Below, in pieces: positions 44,866 through 52,600 of a DNA stretch of 64,000 nucleotides. The position numbers and the translations under genes are program-made. Below the pieces are notes generated by a model. The model saw nothing but the letters and a program-made list of their open reading frames with translations. It was not told the origin of the DNA and searched no databases. Location: positions 30,900 through 94,899 of the forward strand of contig JAQXFO010000046.1 of NCBI GenBank assembly GCA_029005135.1, given 5' to 3'. Positions within the stretch are counted from its first letter, which is position 1; the number at the start of each line of letters is the position of its first letter. The stretch is from Lachnospiraceae bacterium (GTDB lineage Bacteria; Bacillota; Clostridia; Lachnospirales; Lachnospiraceae).

Positions 44866-45930
44866 ATGATGAAAAAGAAAACACTGTTGATTCTGATGAG
44901 CCTTGTTCTGGCTGCCGCCGGTGGCTTAAGCGGCTGCGGTGCCGGAGACAGCACCGCCGAAGCGGCATCTTCCGCGGCATCCGGCGCGGAGACGTCCACT
45001 GATGAGGGTGCCTCCGAAAGCGATGGCGGGACGAAAACTTCCGGGCGGGATATCAGTCAGACTGCCGCCTATCAGCTCTATCATGATGCCTACGAGGTGC
45101 CGCTGGTTGAAGAAACAGCGACCCTTGACAACATCGACGATTTTGCTGAGCTGGGAGACCTGTCCGGTCTGACGGCGTCTCTCTATCACGATGACAGTGC
45201 CGATGTCAGCAGTTATCCCGATATGATTGGCCGTCTGGTGGGTTATCGTGTCTCCTATGACGAGGCAGCCCTCGGGACGACGGTGACGATGGATTATGTG
45301 GGAACGATCGACGGTACGGCCTTTGAGGGCGGCTCCGCCGAAAATGCCGATCTCGAATTGGGCAGCGGCAGCTTTATCGATGATTTCGAGGATCAGCTGG
45401 TCGGTGCCCGCCCCGGTGATACGGTGGAGGTCCATGTCACCTTCCCGGAGACCTATCAGAGTGAAGACCTTCAGGGCAAGGACGCTGTCTTCACCTGCAC
45501 AATTCATGCTGTCTGGCAGAATTTCTGGGATGCGGTGATCGCCGCCGTGACCGTCCGTCAGCTGCCGCAGAGCATCTATGATCTGATGCTGGAGACCGTT
45601 CAGGCCAATTATGAGCAGCTCGGCGCCAATTACGGCATGACAGGCGAGCAGTACCGCGAGGCGATAGGGACCGTCCAGACGATGGAGCAGGAGGCCCGTC
45701 AGGAAGCCAAGTGGGTCATGGCGAACCTGGCGGTTCTGAAGTCGCTGGGTGTGACGCAGGATTCCGATGTCTACAGAGAGATGGAGACCAACCTGCTGTC
45801 CCTGTCCGGCTATGAGACGATGGCGGACGCGGAGGCAGACGGTCTGACAGCGGAGCAGGTGGGCGTGTCGGTTCAGTATTATCTGGCCATGACCGAGCTC
45901 CTGAAGAGTCTGGCGATGATCACCGGCTGA
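44866..45930 (+). CDS. Lipoprotein with FKBP-type prolyl isomerase domain (secreted trigger-factor-like)
   Basis: A probable extracytoplasmic foldase, 354 residues. A lipoprotein signal ends in the lipobox LSGC with the lipidated cysteine at residue 24, followed by a Ser/Ala/Glu-rich linker. Residues about 128-215 are an FKBP domain ([20 protein letters not shown], then [20 protein letters not shown]). The helical C-terminal part (about 220-354) resembles the trigger factor C domain. It would act on proteins at the outer face of the membrane. AGGAGG precedes two consecutive ATG codons, and either may start. A terminator follows. Confidence 0.88.
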   Translation: MMKKKTLLILMSLVLAAAGGLSGCGAGDSTAEAASSAASGAETSTDEGASESDGGTKTSGRDISQTAAYQLYHDAYEVPLVEETATLDNIDDFAELGDLSGLTASLYHDDSADVSSYPDMIGRLVGYRVSYDEAALGTTVTMDYVGTIDGTAFEGGSAENADLELGSGSFIDDFEDQLVGARPGDTVEVHVTFPETYQSEDLQGKDAVFTCTIHAVWQNFWDAVIAAVTVRQLPQSIYDLMLETVQANYEQLGANYGMTGEQYREAIGTVQTMEQEARQEAKWVMANLAVLKSLGVTQDSDVYREMETNLLSLSGYETMADAEADGLTAEQVGVSVQYYLAMTELLKSLAMITG

Positions 45931-45966
45931 CAGCCGACGGTGCGCCGTTTCACAGACAACACGAAA

Positions 45967-46005
45967 GCCGGAGGGGCCGGAAAGGCTCTCCGGCCTTCTT
46001 TTTGA
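45967..46005 (+). terminator. Terminator of the FKBP lipoprotein gene
   Basis: GCCGGAG (45967-45973) pairs with CTCCGGC (45988-45994), with a compact loop and a CTTCTTTTT tail. Confidence 0.8.
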
Positions 46006-46013
46006 TTATATAC

Positions 46014-46024
46014 TGTGTAACACA
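46014..46024. promoter_or_regulatory. Upstream PadR-type operator candidate
   Basis: TGTG-TAA-CACA, a perfect palindrome with 3-base centre in an AT-rich stretch, about 40 bases upstream of the padR -35. It resembles the second site at 46100-46110. Confidence 0.4.
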
Positions 46025-46060
46025 CAATAAAAAATAATTTATAATAATATGAAAATAATA

Positions 46061-46089
46061 TTGACGTGATAAAACTTGTAATTTATTAT
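46061..46089 (+). promoter_or_regulatory. Promoter of padR
   Basis: TTGACG (46061-46066), a 17-base spacer and TATTAT (46084-46089). The surrounding 130 bases are strikingly AT-rich compared with the rest of the window. Confidence 0.75.
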
Positions 46090-46099
46090 AAATAATGCA

Positions 46100-46110
46100 G
46101 TGTTATACAC
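46100..46110. promoter_or_regulatory. PadR-type operator candidate at the transcription start
   Basis: GTGT-TAT-ACAC lies 10 bases after the -10. PadR-family regulators often bind GTGT/ACAC-type inverted repeats in their own promoter, so autoregulation is likely. Confidence 0.45.
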
Positions 46111-46147
46111 AGCATAAGGGAGTATTTTTTATAAACGAGGGGAGTTT

Positions 46148-46480
46148 ATGGGAAGGGAGAGCTTCGAGGCATCTCTTTCTATGGAGATGCGCCGCGGAAC
46201 GATCGTTCTGTGCGTGCTTTCGCTGCTGGATAAACCGGCCTACGGCTATCATCTGACGGCGGAGCTTGAGAAGCGGGGGCTGCCGGTGGAGGGCAACACC
46301 CTGTATCCGCTTTTGCGGAGACTCTCTTCCCAGGGTCTCCTCGACAGTTCCTGGGATACCGATTCGGGGAAGCCGCGAAAATACTATTGCCTGACGGATG
46401 AAGGCCGCCGGGTCCGGGATGCGATGAGACAGGAATGGCAGGCCATGGCGGAGGCTGTGGATGCGATTCTGACACGGTAA
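46148..46480 (+). CDS. PadR-family transcriptional regulator
   Basis: A 110-residue winged-helix protein. The N-terminal recognition part has RRGTIVLCVLSLLDKPAYGY and GNTLYPLLRRLSSQGLL, and the wing has SGKPRKYYCLTDEGRR. PadR proteins usually repress genes beside them, often membrane or transport proteins, and are released by a small ligand. The AGGGGAG ribosome site is close to the ATG. It is followed after 13 bases by a membrane protein gene with which it surely shares an operon. Ligand unknown. Confidence 0.94.
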   Translation: MGRESFEASLSMEMRRGTIVLCVLSLLDKPAYGYHLTAELEKRGLPVEGNTLYPLLRRLSSQGLLDSSWDTDSGKPRKYYCLTDEGRRVRDAMRQEWQAMAEAVDAILTR

Positions 46481-46493
46481 GAGCAGGGAGACT

Positions 46494-46970
46494 ATGGTTA
46501 CGACACGGATGATTGAACGCTATGCGGACGAGGTGGCGGGTCATGCGCCGTTTTATATGAGAAAACGCGTCCGCAGTCAGGTGATCCGGACGATGCACGA
46601 GATGCTGACGGCCGTCTGTGAAGATGAAAAACCGACGGTGCGGGATGTGCGCCGTGTGAAGGAGGAATTGGGTAAGCCGTCACAGGCTGTCCTGATGTTC
46701 TGTCAGGAGATAGAAAAGAAGCGCCGCAGGCTGCGGCGCCGTTCGGTTAAGATATGGCGGGCCGTGATGCAGGCCCTGACTGTACTGGCGGTCCTCTTCG
46801 TGATCGGGGGACTGGGATCCCTCCTCATCGGACTGACCGGCAATCTGTCACTGTTCGTTTTCGGCACCGTTCTGGGTGCCCTGGTCATGATCATCAAAAT
46901 GTTTGAGCCGCTGCCCGATAATACCGGCGAGGAACCGGGGGCTGACGTAATACGGTCCTACCGGTACTGA
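46494..46970 (+). CDS. HAAS-domain / DUF1700-like membrane protein
   Basis: A 158-residue protein with an N-terminal helical cytoplasmic domain (about 1-75, containing RSQVIRTMHEMLTAV and VKEELGKPSQAVLMF) like the HAAS domain. That domain commonly pairs with PadR regulators and may transmit a membrane signal to them. A basic stretch (KKRRRLRRRSVK) and two membrane helices (about 95-140) follow. AGGGAG precedes the ATG. The 3' end overlaps the convergent DUF975 gene by 13 bases. Confidence 0.8.
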   Translation: MVTTRMIERYADEVAGHAPFYMRKRVRSQVIRTMHEMLTAVCEDEKPTVRDVRRVKEELGKPSQAVLMFCQEIEKKRRRLRRRSVKIWRAVMQALTVLAVLFVIGGLGSLLIGLTGNLSLFVFGTVLGALVMIIKMFEPLPDNTGEEPGADVIRSYRY

Positions 46971-47662
46971 TCCATCACCTCGCGGAAGAAGCCGCAGGTG
47001 CTCTGGAGCAGGTAGGGGGTCGTCCACAGAAGGCTGAGACCGCCTGTGAAGACGGCGGGCACAAACCATCCTATATAACTGATGATGAGACGCAGAAGTC
47101 TCAGGCGCTGTCCTTTCATAAGGGCAGCGCTTTTTCTCATGCCGTCGCCAAAGGAGAGATCAGCTTCTGTCAGGAAGAGAGGCGTCGTCAGAGCCAGTGT
47201 CAGGCTCAGCACGGCCAGGAGGATGCCGCCGGCGGCTGTCCAGATGAGGAGGGCGGGCAGGAGAAGGACGCCGGTAAAGCTCCGGGCAATCAGAATAAGA
47301 CCGCCGGCATAGAGGGCCTCCGCCGCGGTGAGGATCAACTCAACAAACAGGTAGCGGTCGGCCCAGCTGCGGAAGGCGGCGAAAAGGGCACTGATCTTCG
47401 GCCTTTCGCGGCGAAGAATGATGAGATGACAGTTGATGAGTCCGGCCCGGAGAAGGGAGGTCAGAAGCTTCAGGATCAGCCCGATCCCGAAAATAAGCAG
47501 CAGCCGGAAGGGCGTGGCTTCCGCCGTCATCAGGCGCAGCATCAGGGAAGCGGCAAGGATCATGGCGGCAGCGTAGATCAGCATACCGGAGACTGCCGCG
47601 CTCCAGAAGCCCTTCAGGGCGATACGGGCATGGTACTTGAGCATTTTCACAGATGATGTCAT
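46958..47662 (-). CDS. DUF975-like integral membrane protein
   Basis: A 234-residue protein with about five or six membrane segments and a C-terminal segment (SYIGWFVPAVFTGGLSLLWT, then TPYLLQST) characteristic of DUF975 proteins. Function unknown; members are often induced membrane proteins. AGGAGG lies about 10 bases before the ATG on the minus strand. The start overlaps the stop of the next upstream gene (47659) by four bases, so the two are translationally coupled. Confidence 0.82.
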   Translation of the reverse strand: MTSSVKMLKYHARIALKGFWSAAVSGMLIYAAAMILAASLMLRLMTAEATPFRLLLIFGIGLILKLLTSLLRAGLINCHLIILRRERPKISALFAAFRSWADRYLFVELILTAAEALYAGGLILIARSFTGVLLLPALLIWTAAGGILLAVLSLTLALTTPLFLTEADLSFGDGMRKSAALMKGQRLRLLRLIISYIGWFVPAVFTGGLSLLWTTPYLLQSTCGFFREVMDQYR

Positions 47663-48114
47663 ACGAGGCCGCCTCCTGTCAGGGCACCGGCCGGACCGGC
47701 CGGCGCGGTGATCATACCGTAGAGCTGCGTCAGATATTGCTGAAGAACCGAGAAAATGTCATTATAGGCGTTGGGACTGGCCGGGTCCACCGCGAGGATA
47801 TCCCGGATGAGACCGTCCAGCAGCCCTGTCGCACTCAGTGTATAGAAGACAACGGCGACGCACAGGGTGTAGAAGAACAGGGAAACCAGGGACATGATGA
47901 AGCCGGCCCGCGCCTGGGATGTCATGCGGTCGGTACGGGAAAGCAGGGCGAAGACTATGCCCAGGGAGCCCATCAGGAGGGAGCCGCCGAACATAAAGGA
48001 TAAAAGCGCGGCAGAGCCGCACAGAAGGGCCATGAGAGCCATGGCGTCACCCTTCGGTGCCGGACGGGGCGGTGTCACGGGACTGCCTGCGGGTTCGTTG
48101 TAATAATCAGACAT
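47659..48114 (-). CDS. Small membrane protein, DUF4190-like
   Basis: A 151-residue protein with a proline-rich N terminus (SPVTPPRPAPKG), two or three membrane segments (about 25-55 and 70-95) and a hydrophilic C-terminal part. The arrangement (short Pro tail, then ALMALLCGSAALLSFMFGGS) is like DUF4190 proteins. Function unknown. GGAGG precedes the ATG on the minus strand. It forms a two-gene unit with the DUF975-like gene. A TATACT at 48145-48150 (minus) may be its -10. Confidence 0.72.
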   Translation of the reverse strand: MSDYYNEPAGSPVTPPRPAPKGDAMALMALLCGSAALLSFMFGGSLLMGSLGIVFALLSRTDRMTSQARAGFIMSLVSLFFYTLCVAVVFYTLSATGLLDGLIRDILAVDPASPNAYNDIFSVLQQYLTQLYGMITAPAGPAGALTGGGLV

Positions 48115-48238
48115 AAAACCTCCGAAAAAACTGTACTATCAAGCAGTATATCATGGATAACGCGGCGGGATTATGAAAATCATGTAAAAAGCCCGCCGGT
48201 ATCCGGTGGCCATCAGCGGAGAATCGAGTTGTATCCGC

Positions 48239-48267
48239 TTGACACTCGGTTCGCTGAATAGTATAGT
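48239..48267 (+). promoter_or_regulatory. Promoter of modA
   Basis: Perfect TTGACA (48239-48244), a 17-base spacer and TATAGT (48262-48267). I see no E. coli-type ModE palindrome here. Confidence 0.85.
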
Positions 48268-48318
48268 AGGAACATCAAGTTGTTTTTGAAAAGAATTCGA
48301 AAAAGAGGAGGTAACAAA

Positions 48319-49146
48319 ATGAAAAAGAAAATGCTGTCAGTCCTGTTAACAGGGGCTATGATGCTGACGTTGGCCGGCTGCGGCAGCACGGCTGCTTCAT
48401 CGGCCGCGCCGGAGCCGGAGACCACTGTCACCATTTTTATTGCGGCTTCTCTGGAGAAGGCTTTTACGGATGAGGGTAAGCTTCTCGATATGTACAAGGC
48501 TCTGCAGCCCAATGTGACGGTGGAGGTCAATGCAGGCTCTTCCGGCACCCTGCTTCAGCAGATTCAGGAAGGTGCGCCCTGTGATCTGTTTTTCTCTGCC
48601 GGCAAGAAGCAGGTGACATCCGCCGAGGAGGGCGGCTACGTCATTGACGGGTCTGTGGTGGATCTTCTGGAGAACAAGGTTGTGCTTGTCAAACGTGCCG
48701 GTGATGACAGCTCTGCCGTAACAGGCTTCGGTGATATGACCAATGCCTCATCCATGGCGCTGTGTGCCGATTCCGTCCCTGCCGGTCAGTATGCCCGCCT
48801 GATTTTTGAAAATATGGGTATTACCGATGATATCCTGAACAATCCGGATATGGTTATTAATGAATGTGATAAGGTAACGGCTGCTCTCGCGGCTGTCGCT
48901 CAGGGCTCCAATGAGATCGGCATCGTCTACGCTTCCGATGCGGCCAATGAGCCGGGCGTCGAAGTGATTGCCGAGGCATCAAAGGACGAACTGCCTGAGA
49001 ACCCGCTGTATCCGGCGGCTCTGATCGATAACCATCAGGCCGATGACAGTGTCAAAGCCGCCGCTGCCGATCTGCTGGCCTTCCTGCAGACGGAGGAAGC
49101 GCTGTCTGTCTTTGCCGAATATACCTTCATTCTGCATGAAGGATAA
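48319..49146 (+). CDS. modA: Molybdate ABC transporter, substrate-binding lipoprotein
   Basis: Captures molybdate (and tungstate) outside the membrane. The 275-residue protein has a lipoprotein signal with lipobox LAGC and Cys21, then the ModA core: TIFIAASLEKAFTDEGKLLD, VNAGSSGTLLQQIQEGAPCD, and FFSAGKKQV. These hold the Ser residues that bind the oxyanion. ATG 48319 follows GAGGAGG; the longer frame from 48280 has no ribosome site. First gene of the molybdenum cluster. Confidence 0.95.
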   Translation: MKKKMLSVLLTGAMMLTLAGCGSTAASSAAPEPETTVTIFIAASLEKAFTDEGKLLDMYKALQPNVTVEVNAGSSGTLLQQIQEGAPCDLFFSAGKKQVTSAEEGGYVIDGSVVDLLENKVVLVKRAGDDSSAVTGFGDMTNASSMALCADSVPAGQYARLIFENMGITDDILNNPDMVINECDKVTAALAAVAQGSNEIGIVYASDAANEPGVEVIAEASKDELPENPLYPAALIDNHQADDSVKAAAADLLAFLQTEEALSVFAEYTFILHEG

Positions 49147-49205
49147 TGGCCGCCGCTTGTCACGGAAAGAAAAACATGTCACAATAAACAGAGTCTGGCA
49201 AAGCT

Positions 49206-49225
49206 GCCGCGGGAACTCCCGCGGC
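49206..49225 (+). repeat. Perfect hairpin between modA and modB
   Basis: GCCGCGGG (49206-49213), tetraloop AACT, CCCGCGGC (49218-49225), without a T run. It could stabilise the modA part of the message or slow polymerase, so that the binding protein is made in excess over the permease. Confidence 0.7.
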
Positions 49226-49277
49226 GGCACAGCCGGATTCTTTTCTAATCAGGCACATTTTTAAAGGAAAACCCTCA

Positions 49278-49976
49278 ATGGCAGAATTACTTGGCAGCAT
49301 TGACTGGAGTCCGCTGTGGATATCTCTGAAGACGGCGGTGGCGGCGACGCTGATAGCCTTCTTTCTGGGAATCGTGACAGCACGTTTTGTGATGTTCCGC
49401 CGCGATAAGACGAAATGGGTTCTGGACGGCATCTTTACACTGCCTCTGGTCCTCCCGCCGACGGTGGCAGGTTTCCTGCTTCTGATCCTTTTTTCACCGG
49501 TAAGGCCCTTTGGCATGTTTCTGGAGAGAACGCTGGGCCTTCGTGTGGTTCAGAACTGGATCGGCTGTGTGCTGGCAGCGGCGGTGGTGTCGTTTCCGCT
49601 GATGTACCGCAACGCCCGATCCGCCTTTGAACAGACAGATATTAACCTGATCTATGCGGGCCGTACGCTGGGACTGACGGAGCGGCAGATTTTCCGCAAG
49701 GTGGTCCTGCCGGCAGCCGGACCGGGTATTGCCTCGGGAACGGTGCTGACCTTTGCCAGGGCCCTCGGCGAGTACGGCGCCACCATGATGCTGGCGGGGA
49801 ATATCCTGGGCCGTACGCGGACGATATCCACGGCTATCGCGGCAGAGGTGTCGGCCAATCGCTATGATACGGCCGGTGTGTGGACAACACTGATTATTCT
49901 GATCTCCTTCGGCGCCGTCTTTGTGATCAATCTGATCACGGGCCGCGGGATGAAAACAGTCAGGAGGTGGCGGTAA
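49278..49976 (+). CDS. modB: Molybdate ABC transporter, permease
   Basis: Membrane channel of the molybdate importer, 232 residues with about five or six helices. It carries LPLVLPPTVAGFLLLILFSP early, typical of ModB, and the EAA-type loop that contacts ModC near ARTLGLTERQIFRKVVLPAA. AAAGGA precedes the ATG. It abuts modC, with the stop codon and the next ATG side by side. Confidence 0.95.
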   Translation: MAELLGSIDWSPLWISLKTAVAATLIAFFLGIVTARFVMFRRDKTKWVLDGIFTLPLVLPPTVAGFLLLILFSPVRPFGMFLERTLGLRVVQNWIGCVLAAAVVSFPLMYRNARSAFEQTDINLIYAGRTLGLTERQIFRKVVLPAAGPGIASGTVLTFARALGEYGATMMLAGNILGRTRTISTAIAAEVSANRYDTAGVWTTLIILISFGAVFVINLITGRGMKTVRRWR

Positions 49977-51017
49977 ATGTCTCTGGAAGTCAGTTTTGAA
50001 CGCCGCCTCGGCAGTTTTCAGATGGCTGTCGATTTCAGGACGAACGGGATCCCTACGGGCCTTCTCGGCGCATCGGGCTCCGGCAAAAGCATGACGCTGC
50101 GGACGATCGCCGGTATCGAGAAGCCGGATAAGGGCCGCATCGTGCTTAACGGGCGTGTTCTGTTTGATTCGGAAAAAAAGATCAATCTGCCGCCGCAGAA
50201 GCGGAGGGTCGGCTACCTTTTCCAGAATTACGCTCTGTTTCCGACAATGACGGCCGAAGCCAATATCGGTATCGGCATTCGCCGGAAGGACAGGGATAAG
50301 GCGGCACGGATCCGGGAACTGGTTAAAGCCTATCATCTGGAAGGCCTTGAAAACCATTACCCGCATCAGCTTTCCGGCGGTCAGCAGCAGAGAGTGGCGC
50401 TGGCACGCATGATGGCTGCGGATCCGGAGGTGATCCTTCTGGATGAACCTTTTTCAGCGCTGGACGCCTATCTGCGGGAGCAGATGCTCGGAGACCTTCT
50501 GGATATGCTTTCGGATTTTCAGGGCGATGTGATCCTGGTGTCCCACAGCCGTGATGATATCTATAAATGCTGCAGCCGTCTGACGGTGATCAGCGGCGGT
50601 CATACCATTCTCAGCGGTTCGACGGCGGAGATCTTTGCGGATCCGCGCTATACGGAGGTCTGCCGCCTGACGGGCTGCAAGAACATTTCCCGGGCCCGGC
50701 GGATCGATGCCCATACGCTCCGGGCCATGGACTGGGAATGTCTGCTGACCACGACGGCAGAGGTACCGGAGGATATCCGGGCAGTCGGTATCCGCGGGCA
50801 CCATATCCTGCCGGCAGCCGGACCGGGAGTCAATACCATCCGGACCGTTCGGCACCGTCTGGTGGAGGGTCCTTTTGAGTATCAGTTCCGCATGCAGAAT
50901 GCGGATGGAGGACAGGAACTGTGGTGGCTGATGGATAAAGCCTCAGGCGGAGAGTATCTTCGGAAGACACAGCAGTTCCTCTATCTGCCGCCGGAGGCAT
51001 TGATGCTTCTGAAATAG
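49977..51017 (+). CDS. modC: Molybdate ABC transporter, ATPase
   Basis: Drives molybdate import. The 346-residue protein has Walker A GASGSGKS near residue 35, the Q-loop QNYALFPTMTAEANI, signature LSGGQQQRVALARMMA, Walker B VILLDEPFSALD and the switch His in VSHSRDD. The C-terminal about 100 residues are a TOBE-like domain that can bind molybdate and may report its level. GGAGG lies in the end of modB. Confidence 0.96.
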   Translation: MSLEVSFERRLGSFQMAVDFRTNGIPTGLLGASGSGKSMTLRTIAGIEKPDKGRIVLNGRVLFDSEKKINLPPQKRRVGYLFQNYALFPTMTAEANIGIGIRRKDRDKAARIRELVKAYHLEGLENHYPHQLSGGQQQRVALARMMAADPEVILLDEPFSALDAYLREQMLGDLLDMLSDFQGDVILVSHSRDDIYKCCSRLTVISGGHTILSGSTAEIFADPRYTEVCRLTGCKNISRARRIDAHTLRAMDWECLLTTTAEVPEDIRAVGIRGHHILPAAGPGVNTIRTVRHRLVEGPFEYQFRMQNADGGQELWWLMDKASGGEYLRKTQQFLYLPPEALMLLK

Positions 51018-51036
51018 AGACGCCGGAATAAAAGTG

Positions 51037-51045
51037 TGTTATGAT
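51037..51045 (+). promoter_or_regulatory. Extended -10 promoter of the MoeA-like gene
   Basis: TGTTATGAT (51037-51045), with a poor -35, 25 bases before the start codon. Confidence 0.45.
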
Positions 51046-51069
51046 AGATGTACTGTCGGGAGGCGAGAT

Positions 51070-52068
51070 ATGAAAGAAATCCGTACGGAAGAAGCGGTAG
51101 GGCAGGTTCTCTGCCATGACATGACACAGATCATCAGGGGCGTGACGAAGGATGCCGTGTTCAGAAAAGGGCATGTGGTGACGGAAGAGGATATTCCGGT
51201 ACTGCTTTCCATCGGCAAGGAACACATCTATGTCTGGGACGATACCGAGGGTATGGTCCATGAAAATGACGGTGCTGCTGTTCTGCGCGATCTGTCCCGG
51301 GGAGAAAACCTGACCGCCGGTGAGGCCAAGGAGGGCAAGATTGCCCTGAAAGCCGACATTGACGGCCTTCTGAAGATCGATTCGGAGCGCCTGATAGCCG
51401 TTAACTCCGTACCGGAGGTCATGATCGCCACCAAGCGCGGCAATACGGCCGTGAAGAAGGGGCAGACGGTGGCGGCGATGCGCGTGATCCCGCTGATGAT
51501 TGCCGCGACGCGTCTGGAGGAAGCCAGACAGGCCGCCGGTGACAGGCCCATCATCAACGTGCTTCCCTTCCGGCCGCGTAAGGCGGCTGTTCTGGCTACC
51601 GGAAGCGAGATATATAAGGGACGCATCAAGGATACCTTTACCCCGGTGGTGGTCGGGAAGCTGGCGGACTACGGGGCGGAGGCTGCCGACTGCCGGATTC
51701 TTGACGATAACGCGGCGGTGACGACGGAAAATATCCTGGATGCCATTAACAAAGGTGCCGAACTGGTCTGCGTGACTGGCGGCATGAGTGTCGATCCCGA
51801 CGACAGAACGCCGCTGGCCATTCGTCAGACCGGCGCCGAGGTGGTGACCTACGGCACACCGGTGCTGCCGGGCGCGATGCTGATGCTGGCTTATTATGGC
51901 AAAAAGGAAGCGGATGGAACGGAGAGGATCGTTCCGATCGTCGGTCTGCCGGGATGTGTGATGTATGCCGGCACGACGGTTTTTGACAGGCTTCTGCCGC
52001 GCCTTATGGCGGATGACCGGATCACCCGCGATGAGATCTGCCGGATGGGAGAGGGTGGACTGAATTGA
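51070..52068 (+). CDS. MoeA/Mog-like molybdopterin-binding protein
   Basis: A 332-residue protein of the MoeA-like molybdopterin-binding group. The N-terminal half (about 1-150) has MKEIRTEEAVGQVLCHDMTQ and the domain typical of shortened MoeA proteins. The MPT-binding domain (about 170-310) has KAAVLATGSEIYKGRIKDTF, DDNAAVTTENILDAI and VCVTGGMSVDPDDRTPLAIR, where the GGxSxDPDD loop contacts molybdopterin. MoeA inserts molybdenum into the cofactor; this one lacks part of the full-length protein, so an accessory role is possible. It overlaps modE by one base. Confidence 0.88.
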   Translation: MKEIRTEEAVGQVLCHDMTQIIRGVTKDAVFRKGHVVTEEDIPVLLSIGKEHIYVWDDTEGMVHENDGAAVLRDLSRGENLTAGEAKEGKIALKADIDGLLKIDSERLIAVNSVPEVMIATKRGNTAVKKGQTVAAMRVIPLMIAATRLEEARQAAGDRPIINVLPFRPRKAAVLATGSEIYKGRIKDTFTPVVVGKLADYGAEAADCRILDDNAAVTTENILDAINKGAELVCVTGGMSVDPDDRTPLAIRQTGAEVVTYGTPVLPGAMLMLAYYGKKEADGTERIVPIVGLPGCVMYAGTTVFDRLLPRLMADDRITRDEICRMGEGGLN

Positions 52069-52415
52069 TGGACAAAGACTTAAGCGTAAGAGTCAAGGTG
52101 ACGATCCGTAAAAGCAATGCCTTCTTCGGACCGGGTATAGCCCAGCTGATACGTCTGATTGATGAGCTGGGATCGGTCAAGGAGGCCTGTCAGAGCATGG
52201 GGCTGTCCTACAGCAAAGGCTGGTTTATCATTAACCGTGCCGAAACGGAACTGGGCTATCAGCTGATCCGCCGCAATCACGGCGGCCGTGACGGCGGCGG
52301 GGCTTCGCTGACAGACGAGGGACATCTTTTTCTCGATAAATTTGACCGGCTGGAAAAGCGCATTGCCGATTATGCCGTGACAGCCTTTGACGATATATAC
52401 GGCCGGGAAGACTAA
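52068..52415 (+). CDS. modE: ModE-type winged-helix regulator without molybdate-binding domain
   Basis: A 115-residue protein equal to the N-terminal DNA-binding domain of ModE: FGPGIAQLIRLIDELGSVKE, AACQSMGLSYSKGWFIINRA (helix-turn-helix) and a wing rich in Gly and Arg. E. coli ModE has two C-terminal Mop domains that bind molybdate; here nothing follows. The ATG at 52068 overlaps the stop of the MoeA-like gene (TGATG). It may be constitutive or depend on a partner; direct molybdate sensing is not supported. Confidence 0.9.
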   Translation: MDKDLSVRVKVTIRKSNAFFGPGIAQLIRLIDELGSVKEACQSMGLSYSKGWFIINRAETELGYQLIRRNHGGRDGGGASLTDEGHLFLDKFDRLEKRIADYAVTAFDDIYGRED

Positions 52416-52430
52416 GCCGGCGATAACGAT

Positions 52431-52466
52431 AAAGGGATCTTTCAGAGACGAAGGATCTCTTTTTTT
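52431..52466 (+). terminator. Terminator after modE
   Basis: A 12-bp stem AAAGGGATCTTT / AAGGATCTCTTT with two G-T pairs, an 8-base loop and seven T. It separates the molybdenum genes from the hydrogenase operon. Confidence 0.85.
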
Positions 52467-52548
52467 GTGTATAAAAAAGGCGGCTGTTTTCAGCGTAAGT
52501 TCTGGTTCTGTATCTGTTTTTGAACATACAGAAGGCGGTTTGATTTCG

Positions 52549-52554
52549 TATAAT
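52549..52554 (+). promoter_or_regulatory. -10 element of the ech operon
   Basis: Perfect TATAAT about 47 bases before echA. TTGAAC (52520-52525) is 23 bases upstream, too far for a normal -35, so an activator may be needed. Confidence 0.6.
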
Positions 52555-52565
52555 AAAAATGGTTG

Positions 52566-52583
52566 ATTGTAACCAATTACAAT
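52566..52583. promoter_or_regulatory. Perfect palindrome in the ech leader, candidate operator
   Basis: ATTGTAA-CCAA-TTACAAT, 7-bp perfect arms, 12-29 bases after the -10, so around and just past the transcription start. An overlapping TTGAT-TGTA-ACCAA (52563-52576) matches the FNR-type TTGAT-N4-ATCAA at 9 of 10 positions. The regulator is unknown. Confidence 0.5.
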
Positions 52584-52600
52584 GATGGGGTGGAAACGAT

